Part shown: piece after piece, positions 8,889 through 16,778 of the stretch
Position numbering within the stretch: position 1 is the stretch's first letter
How the letters are laid out: the number at the start of each line of letters is the position of its first letter
Assembly (NCBI GenBank): GCA_042219525.1
Contig: JBDGPU010000017.1
Location: 12,749 to 76,748, forward strand
Direction of reading: 5' to 3'
Length of the DNA: 64,000 nt
Source: JBDGPU01 sp042219525
GTDB lineage: Archaea; Halobacteriota; Halobacteria; Halobacteriales; Haloferacaceae
The notes under the pieces: model-generated
Told to the model about the DNA's origin: nothing
Seen by the model: the letters and a program-made list of their open reading frames with translations, nothing else
Database searches by the model: none
Position numbers and translations under genes: made by a program

Positions 8889-10024
8889 AGCTCTCCGACC
8901 GCGCCAGCGAGCTTCCCGAATCCGGCATCCGCAAGTTCTTCGAGCTGGCGGAGGCCCGCGACGACGTCATCTCGCTCGGGGTGGGAGAGCCCGACTTCTC
9001 CGCGCCGTGGGCCGTTCGAACCGCCGCCATCGACTCGCTCGAACGCGGCCGGACCTCCTACACGTCGAATCGGGGGATGGCGGAACTCCGCGAGGCGATC
9101 ACCGCTCATCACCACCGCTACGACCAGGTGTACGACCCCGAGACGGAGTGTCTCGTCACGACCGGCGCGAGCGAGGCCGTCGACCTCGCGTTTCGGGCGC
9201 TCGTCGACCCCGGCGACACCGTCGCCGTCCACGAGCCGACGTACATCTCCTACGGCCCCGGCGTCGACCTCGCGGGCGGCGAACGGCTGTCCGTCCCGAC
9301 CCGAGCCGAGGACGAGTTCAAGCTCACGCGCGATGCGCTCGAAGCAGCCGGTGCCGAGGACGCCGACCTCCTCGTGCTCTGTTACCCGAACAACCCGACG
9401 GGGGTGACGATGGACGACGAGGAGCTCGCCGAGGTCGCCGCCTTCTGTCGGGACCACGACCTCCGGGTCGTCGCCGACGAGATCTACGCGGCGCTCACGT
9501 ACGGCGACGCCCACGCCTCCATCGCGAACCAGCCCGGCATGCGCGAACGCACCGTCGTCGTCAACGGCTTCTCGAAGGCCTACGCGATGACGGGGCTCCG
9601 GCTCGGCTACGCGCTCGGGCCCGCGTCGGCCATCGACGCGATGAACCGGATCCACCAGTACACGATGCTGTCGGCGCCGACGACGGCCCAGCACGCCGCC
9701 ATCGAGGGGCTGCGGAGCTGTGACAACGAGGTCGCGAACATGGTCGACGAGTACAATCGCCGGCGCCGGTTCGTCGTCTCCCGGTTCGAGGAGATGGGCC
9801 TCGACTGCTTCGAACCGAAGGGGGCGTTCTACGCGTTCCCCAACTGCGGCCGCGACGACGAGGAATTCGCACAGGAGCTCCTCGACGAGCAGGGGGTCGC
9901 CGTCGTACCCGGTTCTGTCTTCGGTCCGAGCGGCGAAGGGCATCTCCGAGTGTCGTACGCGACGAGCATGCGCGAGCTGAAGCAGGCGACCGACCGCATC
10001 GAGGCGTTCGTCGAGGGCCACTGA
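8885..10024 (+). CDS. PLP-dependent aminotransferase, class I/II
   Basis: A 379-aa fold-type I aminotransferase. It has the N-terminal GVGEPDF substrate loop, YPNNPTG (PLP-contacting Asn), VADEIYAALTY (PLP-ring Asp), the Schiff-base Lys K231 in NGFSKAYAMTGLRLGY, and the C-terminal LRVSYATS with the carboxylate-binding Arg. The pattern matches the aspartate/aromatic or alanine-type archaeal aminotransferases; specificity is not decided by sequence. It overlaps the Lrp gene by 4 nt, so they are an operon. With tyrA and aroA nearby, an aromatic amino acid role is possible but is only inference. Confidence 0.9.
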   Translation: MKLSDRASELPESGIRKFFELAEARDDVISLGVGEPDFSAPWAVRTAAIDSLERGRTSYTSNRGMAELREAITAHHHRYDQVYDPETECLVTTGASEAVDLAFRALVDPGDTVAVHEPTYISYGPGVDLAGGERLSVPTRAEDEFKLTRDALEAAGAEDADLLVLCYPNNPTGVTMDDEELAEVAAFCRDHDLRVVADEIYAALTYGDAHASIANQPGMRERTVVVNGFSKAYAMTGLRLGYALGPASAIDAMNRIHQYTMLSAPTTAQHAAIEGLRSCDNEVANMVDEYNRRRRFVVSRFEEMGLDCFEPKGAFYAFPNCGRDDEEFAQELLDEQGVAVVPGSVFGPSGEGHLRVSYATSMRELKQATDRIEAFVEGH

Positions 10025-10107
10025 GCCTCGCTCCGGACGGAAAACAACTCTCCGCGAATTGTCCGTTGTTTGCGAACGGTTAACGTGACTGGTCGCTTCG
10101 GTTCTGT

Positions 10108-11262
10108 ATGGACTTCGGCTTAACGGACGAGCAACAGCAACTGCGGGAGGAAGTGCGCCGCTTCGCGGAAAACGAGATCAAACCCGTCGCGACCGAGTAC
10201 GACGTCGAGGAGAGGTACCCCCACGACGTGATGGACGCGGCCGCGGAGATGGGGCTCATCGCGCCCCACATCCCGGTCGAGTACGGCGGCATCGGCTACA
10301 ACTCCGTCGAGAGCGCTATCCTCACGGAGGAACTGTTCGCTGCGGACCCCGGCATCGGCCTGTGTATCTCCAGCGCCGGCTTCGGCGCCGAGGCCCTCAT
10401 CGAGTTCGGTACCGAGGACCAGAAGGAGCGCATCCTTCCGGAGGTTGCAAGCGGCGACGCGATCATGGGCTCGGCGATCAGCGAACCGCAGGCCGGGTCG
10501 GACGTAACGGCCGTCGCAACGAGCGCGGAGAAGGACGGCGACGAGTGGGTGATCAACGGCAACAAGATGTGGATCACCAACGGCTCCGTCGGCGACTACT
10601 TCGTCATCCTCTGTGAGACAGATCCCGAGGTCGACGACCGTTACTCCGGCTACTCGCAGATCCTCGTCGAGAGCGACCGCGACGGCTTCGAGGCGGACAA
10701 GATCACGGGCAAGCTCGGCATCCGCGCGAGCGACACGGCCGAGCTCATCCTCGACGACGTGCGCGTGCCCGAGGAGAACCTCGTCGGCCAGCGCGGGATG
10801 GGCTTCCTCCAACTGATGCAGTTCTTCGACGAGACCCGCACGGCGGTCGCGGCCCAGGGCGTCGGCATCGCGAAGGGCGCCGCGGAGCGCGCGCTCGAGT
10901 ACGCCGAGGAGCGCGAACAGTTCGACCGCTCCATCGGCGACTTCCAGGCCATCCGCCACAAGCTCGCGGAGATGCACACGAACACGGAGGCCGCACGCTG
11001 GCTCACCTACCGCTCGGCGTGGGCGGTCGAACACGAGTCGGGCGACCTCACCGCGCTCGCGTCGATGGCGAAGGAGTTCGCCTCGCGCATCGCCGTCGAC
11101 GCCGCCAACGAGGCCGTCCAGATCCACGGCGGCGCCGGCTTCGTCAACGACCACGACGTCGAGCGCCTCTATCGCGACTCGAAGATCACCCAGATCTACG
11201 AGGGCACAACTGAGATCCAGAAGAACATCGTCGCCCGCGAGCTGTTCGACGAAGGGTTCTGA
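10108..11262 (+). CDS. Acyl-CoA dehydrogenase (second paralogue)
   Basis: A 384-aa FAD acyl-CoA dehydrogenase beginning MDFGLTDEQQQLREEVRRFA. The SEPQAGSD signature, MWITNGSVGD, and the C-terminal IHGGAGFVNDHDVERLYRD...IYEGTTEIQ block are present, with the catalytic Glu expected at E365. It resembles the enzyme at 1428-2570 in layout but differs through most of its length, so this is an old paralogy typical of haloarchaea. It is transcribed alone, converging on aroA with 31 bp between stops. Confidence 0.92.
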   Translation: MDFGLTDEQQQLREEVRRFAENEIKPVATEYDVEERYPHDVMDAAAEMGLIAPHIPVEYGGIGYNSVESAILTEELFAADPGIGLCISSAGFGAEALIEFGTEDQKERILPEVASGDAIMGSAISEPQAGSDVTAVATSAEKDGDEWVINGNKMWITNGSVGDYFVILCETDPEVDDRYSGYSQILVESDRDGFEADKITGKLGIRASDTAELILDDVRVPEENLVGQRGMGFLQLMQFFDETRTAVAAQGVGIAKGAAERALEYAEEREQFDRSIGDFQAIRHKLAEMHTNTEAARWLTYRSAWAVEHESGDLTALASMAKEFASRIAVDAANEAVQIHGGAGFVNDHDVERLYRDSKITQIYEGTTEIQKNIVARELFDEGF

Positions 11263-11293
11263 ACGGGACGATCCGCGAACGCCGCTGAGACTT

Positions 11294-12646
11294 TTAAATG
11301 GGGTGCGTCTCGTCCGGCCCGCCTTCGCCGACGTGGTCGACAGTCGCACCGAGGTCGTACAGCGAGTCGAAGAAGCCGGGGAAGGAGACGTCGACGTGCT
11401 CGGCGCCGTCGATGACTGTCTCGCCGTCGGCGGCGAGCGCGGCAACGGCGAGCGCCATGACGATCCGGTGGTCGGCGCGGCCGTCGACGGCTGCGCCGGT
11501 CAGGTCGGACTCGTCGCCGTGGACGATGAGCGTGTCCTGCTCCTCCGTCACACTCGCACCCATTTTCTCCAGTTCGTCGGCCATCGCCGCGACGCGGTCC
11601 GTCTCCTTCAGGCGGACGTGCTCGCAGTTGACGATGCGCGTGTCGCCGGACGCCACTGCACCGAGTGTCGCGATGGTCGGCAGCAGGTCCGGCGTGTCGC
11701 CGACGTCGACCTCGACCCCGGAGAGGTCCGAGCGCCCGACGACGATGGCGCCGTCGTCCTCGCGCCATTCGACGTCCGCGCCCATGCGTTCGAGGACGTC
11801 GACGATGGCCGTGTCGCCCTGGGCGCTCGGGAACGCGCCCTCGACGACGACCTCGGAGTCCGGGTCGGCGGCGATGGCACCGGTGGCAACGAGATAGGAG
11901 ATGGAGGAGAAGTCGCCCGGGACGGTGTACTCGCCGTCCGTGGGTTCGTAGTGCTGCCCGCCAGCGACGCGGAAGCCCTCCGCGCCCGCGGCCTCGTCCG
12001 ATCCGAGTGGCTCCGCGGTGACGCCGAACTCGTCGAGCACCTCGATCGTGATGTCGACGTACGGGGCCGACTTGAGCTCCGTCGTCAGGTCGATCTCGAC
12101 GCCCTCGTCGGTCGCCGCGCCGGCCATCAGCAGCGACGTGATGTACTGCGAGGAGACGTCGCCCGGGATCGACACCTCGTCGCCGTCGATGGGCCCGCCG
12201 ACGACGAGCGGGGCCTGCCCGTTGTTCCGGGTCGACTCCGCGTCCGCGCCCAGATCCGAGAGCGCCGTGAGCAGCGGCCCCTGCGGGCGCGAGCGGAGCG
12301 AGTCGTCACCGGTGAGCACGGTCTTGCCGTCGGCGAGTGACGCGGCCCCGGCGACGAGGCGCATCGTCGTCCCGGAGTTCGCGCAGTCGACGACGTCGCC
12401 CGGCGTCTCGGGGTCGCCGCCGAAGCCGTCCACGTCGTACGTGTCGCGTTCGGTGTTGCGGACGGCGTCGCCGCCGAACGCCTCGACCGCCCGTGCGGTC
12501 GCCTTCGTGTCGGCGCTGACGAGCGGCGACCGGACGATGGCGCCGTCACTGTACCCGGCTGCGAGGATGGCGCGGTGGGTGTAACTCTTCGAAGGCGGGG
12601 CACGAACCGTCCCCCGCACGTCGCCGTCGGAGATGTGTGCGTCCAT
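11294..12646 (-). CDS. aroA: 3-phosphoshikimate 1-carboxyvinyltransferase (EPSP synthase)
   Basis: A 450-aa EPSP synthase, which joins shikimate-3-phosphate and PEP in the shikimate pathway. Visible motifs are PPSKSYTHRA with the substrate Lys K20, NSGTTMRL, and the PEP-binding VRLKETDRVAAMADEL near the C-terminus. The start is ATG at 12646 (MDAHISDGDV); five extra in-frame residues upstream are not needed. It is monocistronic here, divergent from the aMBF1 gene. Confidence 0.95.
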   Translation of the reverse strand: MDAHISDGDVRGTVRAPPSKSYTHRAILAAGYSDGAIVRSPLVSADTKATARAVEAFGGDAVRNTERDTYDVDGFGGDPETPGDVVDCANSGTTMRLVAGAASLADGKTVLTGDDSLRSRPQGPLLTALSDLGADAESTRNNGQAPLVVGGPIDGDEVSIPGDVSSQYITSLLMAGAATDEGVEIDLTTELKSAPYVDITIEVLDEFGVTAEPLGSDEAAGAEGFRVAGGQHYEPTDGEYTVPGDFSSISYLVATGAIAADPDSEVVVEGAFPSAQGDTAIVDVLERMGADVEWREDDGAIVVGRSDLSGVEVDVGDTPDLLPTIATLGAVASGDTRIVNCEHVRLKETDRVAAMADELEKMGASVTEEQDTLIVHGDESDLTGAAVDGRADHRIVMALAVAALAADGETVIDGAEHVDVSFPGFFDSLYDLGATVDHVGEGGPDETHPI

Positions 12647-12851
12647 AGTGGGTCCCTCCACGAGTAGCCGTATGAGAATACCGGACCCGGCGCGTACTTA
12701 TAAGGGACGGCCCGGTCGTCCACCGGTAGTCCACCCGGCGAAACTGCCCATCTCCGAACAGGTAACTCGTCGAGCCGGGAGCCCCCGTTCCCCCAACAAT
12801 CCGCCACGGGGACGGAGGTCGACCGCGGGCGACGGGGCCGGCGTCGCACAC

Positions 12852-12857
12852 TTTATA
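12852..12857 (+). promoter_or_regulatory. TATA box of the aMBF1 gene
   Basis: TTTATA centred about 28 nt before the ATG at 12882 places transcription initiation at or next to the start codon, so the mRNA is probably leaderless. Confidence 0.6.
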
Positions 12858-12881
12858 CGACCGGGCCCGCTACCTAGCGAT

Positions 12882-13409
12882 ATGCCTCAGTGTGAAATGT
12901 GTGGTGCCAACCAGGCATCTTTGACGACGACGAAAGTGGAGGGTGCCGAACTGGAGCTCTGTGACTCCTGTACGGACTTCGGAACGGAAGTCCGCCAGGA
13001 GTCCTCCACCACGTTCTCCGGCAAGTACTCCACGTCCTCCTCAAGCGGGAAATCCTCGAGTTCGAGTTCGAGCTCGAGCTCCAGTTCGAGTTCCTCGGAC
13101 AGTTCGAGCCGCCGGCGCGACATGTTCGACCACATGGACGAGATCGCCAGCGACTACGACGATCGGATCCGGAACGCGCGGGAGTCCCGCGGCCTGAGCC
13201 AGGAAGAACTGGCCAACGAGCTGAACGAGAAGGCCAGCCTCATCCGGAAGCTGGAGCGCGGTGACACCCTGCCGGAGGACGACATCCGGAAGACGCTGGA
13301 GAAGGAGCTCGAGATCACGCTCATCGAGGGCGGCGACGTCGACGAGGACTGGGACTCGGGCGACTCGGAGTCGATGACGCTCGGCGACGTCGTCAAGCGC
13401 AAGGACTGA
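12882..13409 (+). CDS. Multiprotein bridging factor aMBF1
   Basis: A 175-aa archaeal MBF1. The N-terminal zinc ribbon has C4-x2-C7 and C27-x2-C30. A linker of about residues 45-75 is almost pure serine. A Cro-type HTH spans about residues 95-150 (IRNARESRGLSQEELANELN ... LIRKLERGDTLP). MBF1 in archaea binds the 30S ribosome and transcription machinery rather than acting as a classical repressor. The polyserine linker is much longer than in typical archaeal homologues and is encoded by repeats of TCG/AGC/TCC. The start is fixed by a TATA box at 12852 and the first CxxC. Confidence 0.93.
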   Translation: MPQCEMCGANQASLTTTKVEGAELELCDSCTDFGTEVRQESSTTFSGKYSTSSSSGKSSSSSSSSSSSSSSSDSSSRRRDMFDHMDEIASDYDDRIRNARESRGLSQEELANELNEKASLIRKLERGDTLPEDDIRKTLEKELEITLIEGGDVDEDWDSGDSESMTLGDVVKRKD

Positions 13410-13658
13410 CGCGCTGGCGACGACCCGCGACCACCGTCGCGGGCGACGTTTGCGGACGACTCGCGGGCCCATTACGGGCGACTCGTGGGCCCGTTGCGGA
13501 GGTGACAGCGAACAAAGTGCCGACGAGACGTGGACGACTTTTGACGGCGGACGAATCTACTGACACCACTCTGTAGTGACGTCTATCGGGTTAGTCAGGA
13601 GGACTGCGGCGGCCACAGGGAGGCAGAGAGAATCGCGATGGCGACGGCGACGGTGGCC

Positions 13659-14396
13659 TCAGGCAGTCGCGTCGCCTTCCTCGCCGGATTCGACGATCGC
13701 GTACGTCGAGTGCAAATGCTCGACCGCGGCGTCGACTGTCTCCGGGTCGTAGCTCCAGAAGCCGTAGAACCGGCCCGGTTCGCGTTCCTCGGCCAGCAGC
13801 ATGCACTTGTTCACGTCGACCCCGCCGCCGTCGTAGACGACGAACCAGGTTTCGCGGATCTCGGCCGCGCGCTCGACGTGGACCGTGAACCCCTCCGCGT
13901 CGGGGACCGGCCCCTCCGGCGCGCCGTACGCGTGAACGTCGAGGTCGCCGGACTCCCCGAGGCGGTTGTACATCTCCGCCTGCTCGACCATGTTTCCGAA
14001 CGTCTGGAAGCCCGCGTGGACTTCGCCGGTGCCGAGCCGCCAGGCCCGGTCCTCGATCTCGCGTGAGGCTGCGACCATGTCCGCGATGGAGTAGGAGGTG
14101 AACAGCATCTCGTCAAGCTCGTCGAGGATCGGGCGGTACGTCTCCGGAGCGAACTCGGGGTCCGTGCGGTCGTCCGGTTCGAGTAGCGCGTCGAGCTCGA
14201 CCGCTGTCACGAACTCGCCGTCCCGCGTCAGGACGGCGAACCCGTCGGATCGCGTCGAGAGGTCGTCCTCGACGACGGAGACGTTCCGCGTAGCGAAGCG
14301 GTCCGCCAGCGCGTCGCGGGCCTGGCCGTCGTCGTTCACGACGGTCAGGATGGCCTCCTGGGCCTCGACGCCGGCGATGAGCTCGATCAGTGACAT
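13659..14396 (-). CDS. DICT sensory domain protein
   Basis: A 245-aa soluble protein starting MSLIELIAGVEAQEAILTVV. The arrangement (short N-terminal module, then DEMLFTSYSIADMVAASREIEDRAW, then a barrel-like C-terminal region ending FYGFWSYDPETVDAAVEHL) matches haloarchaeal DICT-domain proteins, predicted sensors linked to diguanylate-cyclase and two-component signalling in bacteria. The ligand is unknown. The start is ATG at 14396; an upstream in-frame extension to 14426 is less halophile-like. It is divergent from tpiA. Confidence 0.75.
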   Translation of the reverse strand: MSLIELIAGVEAQEAILTVVNDDGQARDALADRFATRNVSVVEDDLSTRSDGFAVLTRDGEFVTAVELDALLEPDDRTDPEFAPETYRPILDELDEMLFTSYSIADMVAASREIEDRAWRLGTGEVHAGFQTFGNMVEQAEMYNRLGESGDLDVHAYGAPEGPVPDAEGFTVHVERAAEIRETWFVVYDGGGVDVNKCMLLAEEREPGRFYGFWSYDPETVDAAVEHLHSTYAIVESGEEGDATA

Positions 14397-14567
14397 CCGA
14401 ACACTTACACCTCCTTCGAAGCCCACGCTTATCCCTTTTTGCCCCGCGCAGGTGCGGCCGCGCCGGGACGCGCGTGAAGGGGTCGTCTCCCGAACGCGCG
14501 TGAAGGGTCGCCGCGCCGACGTGAGCGAGGGGCAGGTTCGCGGTCGAATATTGCGCGGAGTATCAAG

Positions 14568-14575
14568 CTATATGC
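14568..14575 (+). promoter_or_regulatory. TATA box of tpiA
   Basis: GCTATATG ends 22 nt before the tpiA start codon, as expected for a leaderless transcript. About 75-100 nt further upstream a CGCGCGTGAAGGG word occurs twice, 25 bp apart (about 14469 and 14494), which could be a protein-binding site. Confidence 0.5.
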
Positions 14576-14597
14576 GCTCGCGGCGTCCTCGTCCAGT

Positions 14598-15242
14598 ATG
14601 TTCATCCTCGTGAATCTGAAGGCGTATCCCTGCGATCCGGTCGCCGTCGCCGAGGCGGCCCACGACGTTGCCGAAACCACCGACGCTCGCATCGCCGTCG
14701 CCCCGCAGGCGGCGGACCTCGCTCGCGTCGCCGACACCGGCGTGGAAACCTGGGCCCAGCACGTCTCCCCGAACGCCCACGGCTCCCACACCGGCTCGAC
14801 GCTCGCGGAGGCGGTCGCCGACAACGGCGCCGAGGGCACCCTGATCAACCACTCCGAGCGCCGACTGAAGCTCGCCGACGTCGACGCGGCGCTCGACGCG
14901 ACGGACCGCGCGGACCTGGAGAGCATCGTGTGCGCGAACAACCCCAATCAGGTCGGGGCAGCCGCCGCGCTCGGACCGGACGCCGTCGCGGTCGAGCCGC
15001 CGGAACTCATCGGCGGTGACGTCTCCGTCGCCACTGCGGACCCCGAAATCGTCGAGGGTGCGGTCGACGCTGCGGCCGCCGTCGACGACGACGTCGACGT
15101 GTTCTGCGGCGCCGGCGTCTCGACCGGCGAGGACGTCACCGCCGCGGCCGACCTTGGCGCCTCGGGCGTACTACTGGCTTCCGGCGTCGCCAAAGCGGAC
15201 GACCCCCGCGCGGCGCTCGAGGACCTCGTCACGGAGATCTAA
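14598..15242 (+). CDS. tpiA: Triose-phosphate isomerase
   Basis: A 214-aa TIM barrel, the short archaeal form of triose-phosphate isomerase. Catalytic residues are recognisable: K8 in VNLKAYP, H85 in LINHSERR, and E133 in AVEPPELIG. Phosphate-binding glycines lie in CGAGVSTGED and GVLLASGVAKA. It interconverts dihydroxyacetone phosphate and glyceraldehyde-3-phosphate in glycolysis and gluconeogenesis. It is monocistronic, followed by a 589-bp noncoding repeat region. Confidence 0.95.
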   Translation: MFILVNLKAYPCDPVAVAEAAHDVAETTDARIAVAPQAADLARVADTGVETWAQHVSPNAHGSHTGSTLAEAVADNGAEGTLINHSERRLKLADVDAALDATDRADLESIVCANNPNQVGAAAALGPDAVAVEPPELIGGDVSVATADPEIVEGAVDAAAAVDDDVDVFCGAGVSTGEDVTAAADLGASGVLLASGVAKADDPRAALEDLVTEI

Positions 15243-15384
15243 CCGACGTCGTTCGTTTTCTGTATTACCACACACGGTGGGGTGTTGGTATAACGGAAAC
15301 AGGGCTCCAGCACCGCAAAGGTCCGAAACCCCTCGGCCGAACGCGCTCGCCCGGCAGCCCACGACGGACAACACAGCGCTCGCC

Positions 15385-15760
15385 ATCCCACGCGTTGCTC
15401 ACGCACACCTGCGCTCCCGCGTCGTGACCGGTAAACAACCGCCGCGAGCGACGACCCGGCCACCACTCCCGGGCGGGACTGAAAGGGGCAGCCGCTGAGC
15501 GGGACGCACTGCGACGTAAGCGACGCGAGAGCTTCGCTCTCGCTAGTCTGAGACTTCGTCTCAGGCACCGCAACCCGGCGAACGAGCGACCGGAGGGAGC
15601 GAGTGAGTCGGGTGAGGAGCGCAGCGAGCAGCGCAACCGCTCAGCGGCTGGGGCTTTCTGGGCATGCTGAGTGGTGTCGCAGGCGACTGTTGCCTCCCTT
15701 ATTTACAAGCGCGACTGCTCAACGGCTTGGGCTTTCTGGGCATGCTGAGTGGTGTCACTG
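15385..15760 (+). repeat. Composite noncoding repeat, copy A (forward orientation)
   Basis: This copy matches, in the opposite orientation, the last 0.5 kb of the window. In order it has: a CACGCGTTGCTC-type left part (from about 15389); a GCCGCGAGCGACG core; a 30-nt stretch at 15475-15504 (GGGACTGAAAGGGG...) identical to 63838-63867 reversed; inverted repeats CAGCCGCTGAGCGG (15489-15502) and CCGCTCAGCGGCTG (15637-15650); two small perfect hairpins inside (15525-15543 and 15548-15564); and two 39-41-nt units (15640-15680, 15718-15758) exactly 78 bp apart. No convincing ORF is conserved. It fills most of the 589-bp gap between tpiA and the cyanase gene; 15243-15384 holds nothing I can name. 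Confidence 0.85.
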
Positions 15761-15800
15761 CTACCGCTAACTCCGAAACTCGGCACGGGTCGGCCATTCC

Positions 15801-15805
15801 TTTTA
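15801..15805 (+). promoter_or_regulatory. TATA-like box of the cyanase gene
   Basis: TTTTA ends 26 nt before the ATG at 15832. This supports the short start and a leaderless mRNA that begins just outside the repeat. Confidence 0.5.
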
Positions 15806-15831
15806 CCGTCACTCCGGACGCGCAGGTAGGC

Positions 15832-16284
15832 ATGTTCACGCGCGAGGCGGCCACGGAGCGGCTCATCGAGGCGAAGCGGGAACGGGGCGTCACGTACGAC
15901 GCCATCGCCGAAGCGGTTGATCGCGACGAGGTCTGGGTCGCAGCCGCGATGTTCGGCGAGACCAGCATGTCCCAGAAGGAAGCGGAGCATCTCGTGAAAT
16001 TCCTCGAACCCGAAGACCCCGAGGCCGTCGCGAAGGCGCTCCAGCGCCCGCCGAAGAAGGGCGAGGAGGACCCGACTATCCCGTCCGACCCGATGCTCTA
16101 CCGGCTCTACGAGATTCCCCAGGTGTACGGGGAGGCGATCAAGGCCGTCGTCCACGAGGAGTTCGGGGACGGGATCATGTCCGCCATCGACTTCGAGTGT
16201 CACGTCGACCGCGTGGAGGCCGACGACGGCGACCGCGTTCGGATAACCTACGAGGGGAAGTTCCTGCCGTACAAGAAGTGGTAG
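15832..16284 (+). CDS. cynS: Cyanase (cyanate hydratase)
   Basis: A 150-aa cyanase, which converts cyanate and bicarbonate to carbamate/CO2 and ammonia. The N-terminal helical bundle (ATERLIEAKRERGVTYDAIA ... DEVWVAAAMFG) and the C-terminal catalytic domain are complete. The catalytic triad of E. coli CynS (R96, E99, S122) is conserved with a constant offset of 5 as R91, E94 (YRLYEIPQVYG) and S117 (GDGIMSAIDF). The protein ends GKFLPYKKW as in the family. The open frame extends upstream through the 78-bp repeat to 15664, but the TATA box and family length fix the start at 15832. No carbonic anhydrase or cyanate transporter gene is adjacent. Confidence 0.95.
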   Translation: MFTREAATERLIEAKRERGVTYDAIAEAVDRDEVWVAAAMFGETSMSQKEAEHLVKFLEPEDPEAVAKALQRPPKKGEEDPTIPSDPMLYRLYEIPQVYGEAIKAVVHEEFGDGIMSAIDFECHVDRVEADDGDRVRITYEGKFLPYKKW

Positions 16285-16319
16285 CCGCGCGGCGAAGTCC
16301 CATCCTGACGCGACCTGGC

Positions 16320-16697
16320 TCAAACCAGGCTCGAACCATAGACGATGACGGTCAGGTTGTTCGCGAACAGGAACAACCCCGTCGCGACGAGCAGGCCGAG
16401 GAACACCTCGATGCTGAGACGGAGCGAGCGACGATGCCGTCCGGGAGCCTCCCGGACGAGCTCCGCCAGCCCGTAAAAGAGGATAGCGGCGACGACGACC
16501 ACTCCCAGGTGAAGCCCGATGAGCACGACGAGCGGTTGGGTGAGCAGCCACTGCATCAGCGGATTCGACTCGTGGCTGATGCCGACGTCCGCGGCGGCGT
16601 ACAGCGTCATCAGGAGGTCCAGTGACAACAGCAGGAACAGCGCGATCGCTGCCCACGCCCAGTACTCGTCGACCCACGCGTCCAGTTCACTGGCCAT
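16320..16697 (-). CDS. Small membrane protein (DUF5658-like)
   Basis: A 125-aa integral membrane protein with three hydrophobic segments (about 14-34, 54-76, 94-118). The segment LLLSLDLLMTLYAAADVG followed by ESNPLMQWL resembles DUF5658-type proteins, where a D-x3-T motif and an NP motif sit in the first loop. The function is unknown. It converges with the cyanase gene, with 35 bp between stops. Confidence 0.65.
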   Translation of the reverse strand: MASELDAWVDEYWAWAAIALFLLLSLDLLMTLYAAADVGISHESNPLMQWLLTQPLVVLIGLHLGVVVVAAILFYGLAELVREAPGRHRRSLRLSIEVFLGLLVATGLFLFANNLTVIVYGSSLV

Positions 16698-16778
16698 TAC
16701 CTCAGTGAACGGCCTGACGTGGAATAAAGGAGGGGGCGGCGGCCTGGCTCACATCCCGATTCCGGACCGTGGGTCCGG

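Noticed and set aside
14540..14575. Possible TrmB-type site (TACT-N7/8-GAGTA) upstream of tpiA
   Set aside because: A GAGTA is present but no TACT lies at the right distance, so the match is not convincing.
15475..15504. GGGACTGAAAGGGG looks like the 3' end of a haloarchaeal CRISPR repeat
   Set aside because: Only one such copy per locus, no regularly spaced unrelated spacers and no cas genes. The 78-bp array spacers are related to each other.
15664..15831. Upstream extension of cyanase beginning in the repeat
   Set aside because: The extra 56 residues come from the 78-bp repeat. Cyanase family length and a TATA-like box at 15801 support ATG 15832.
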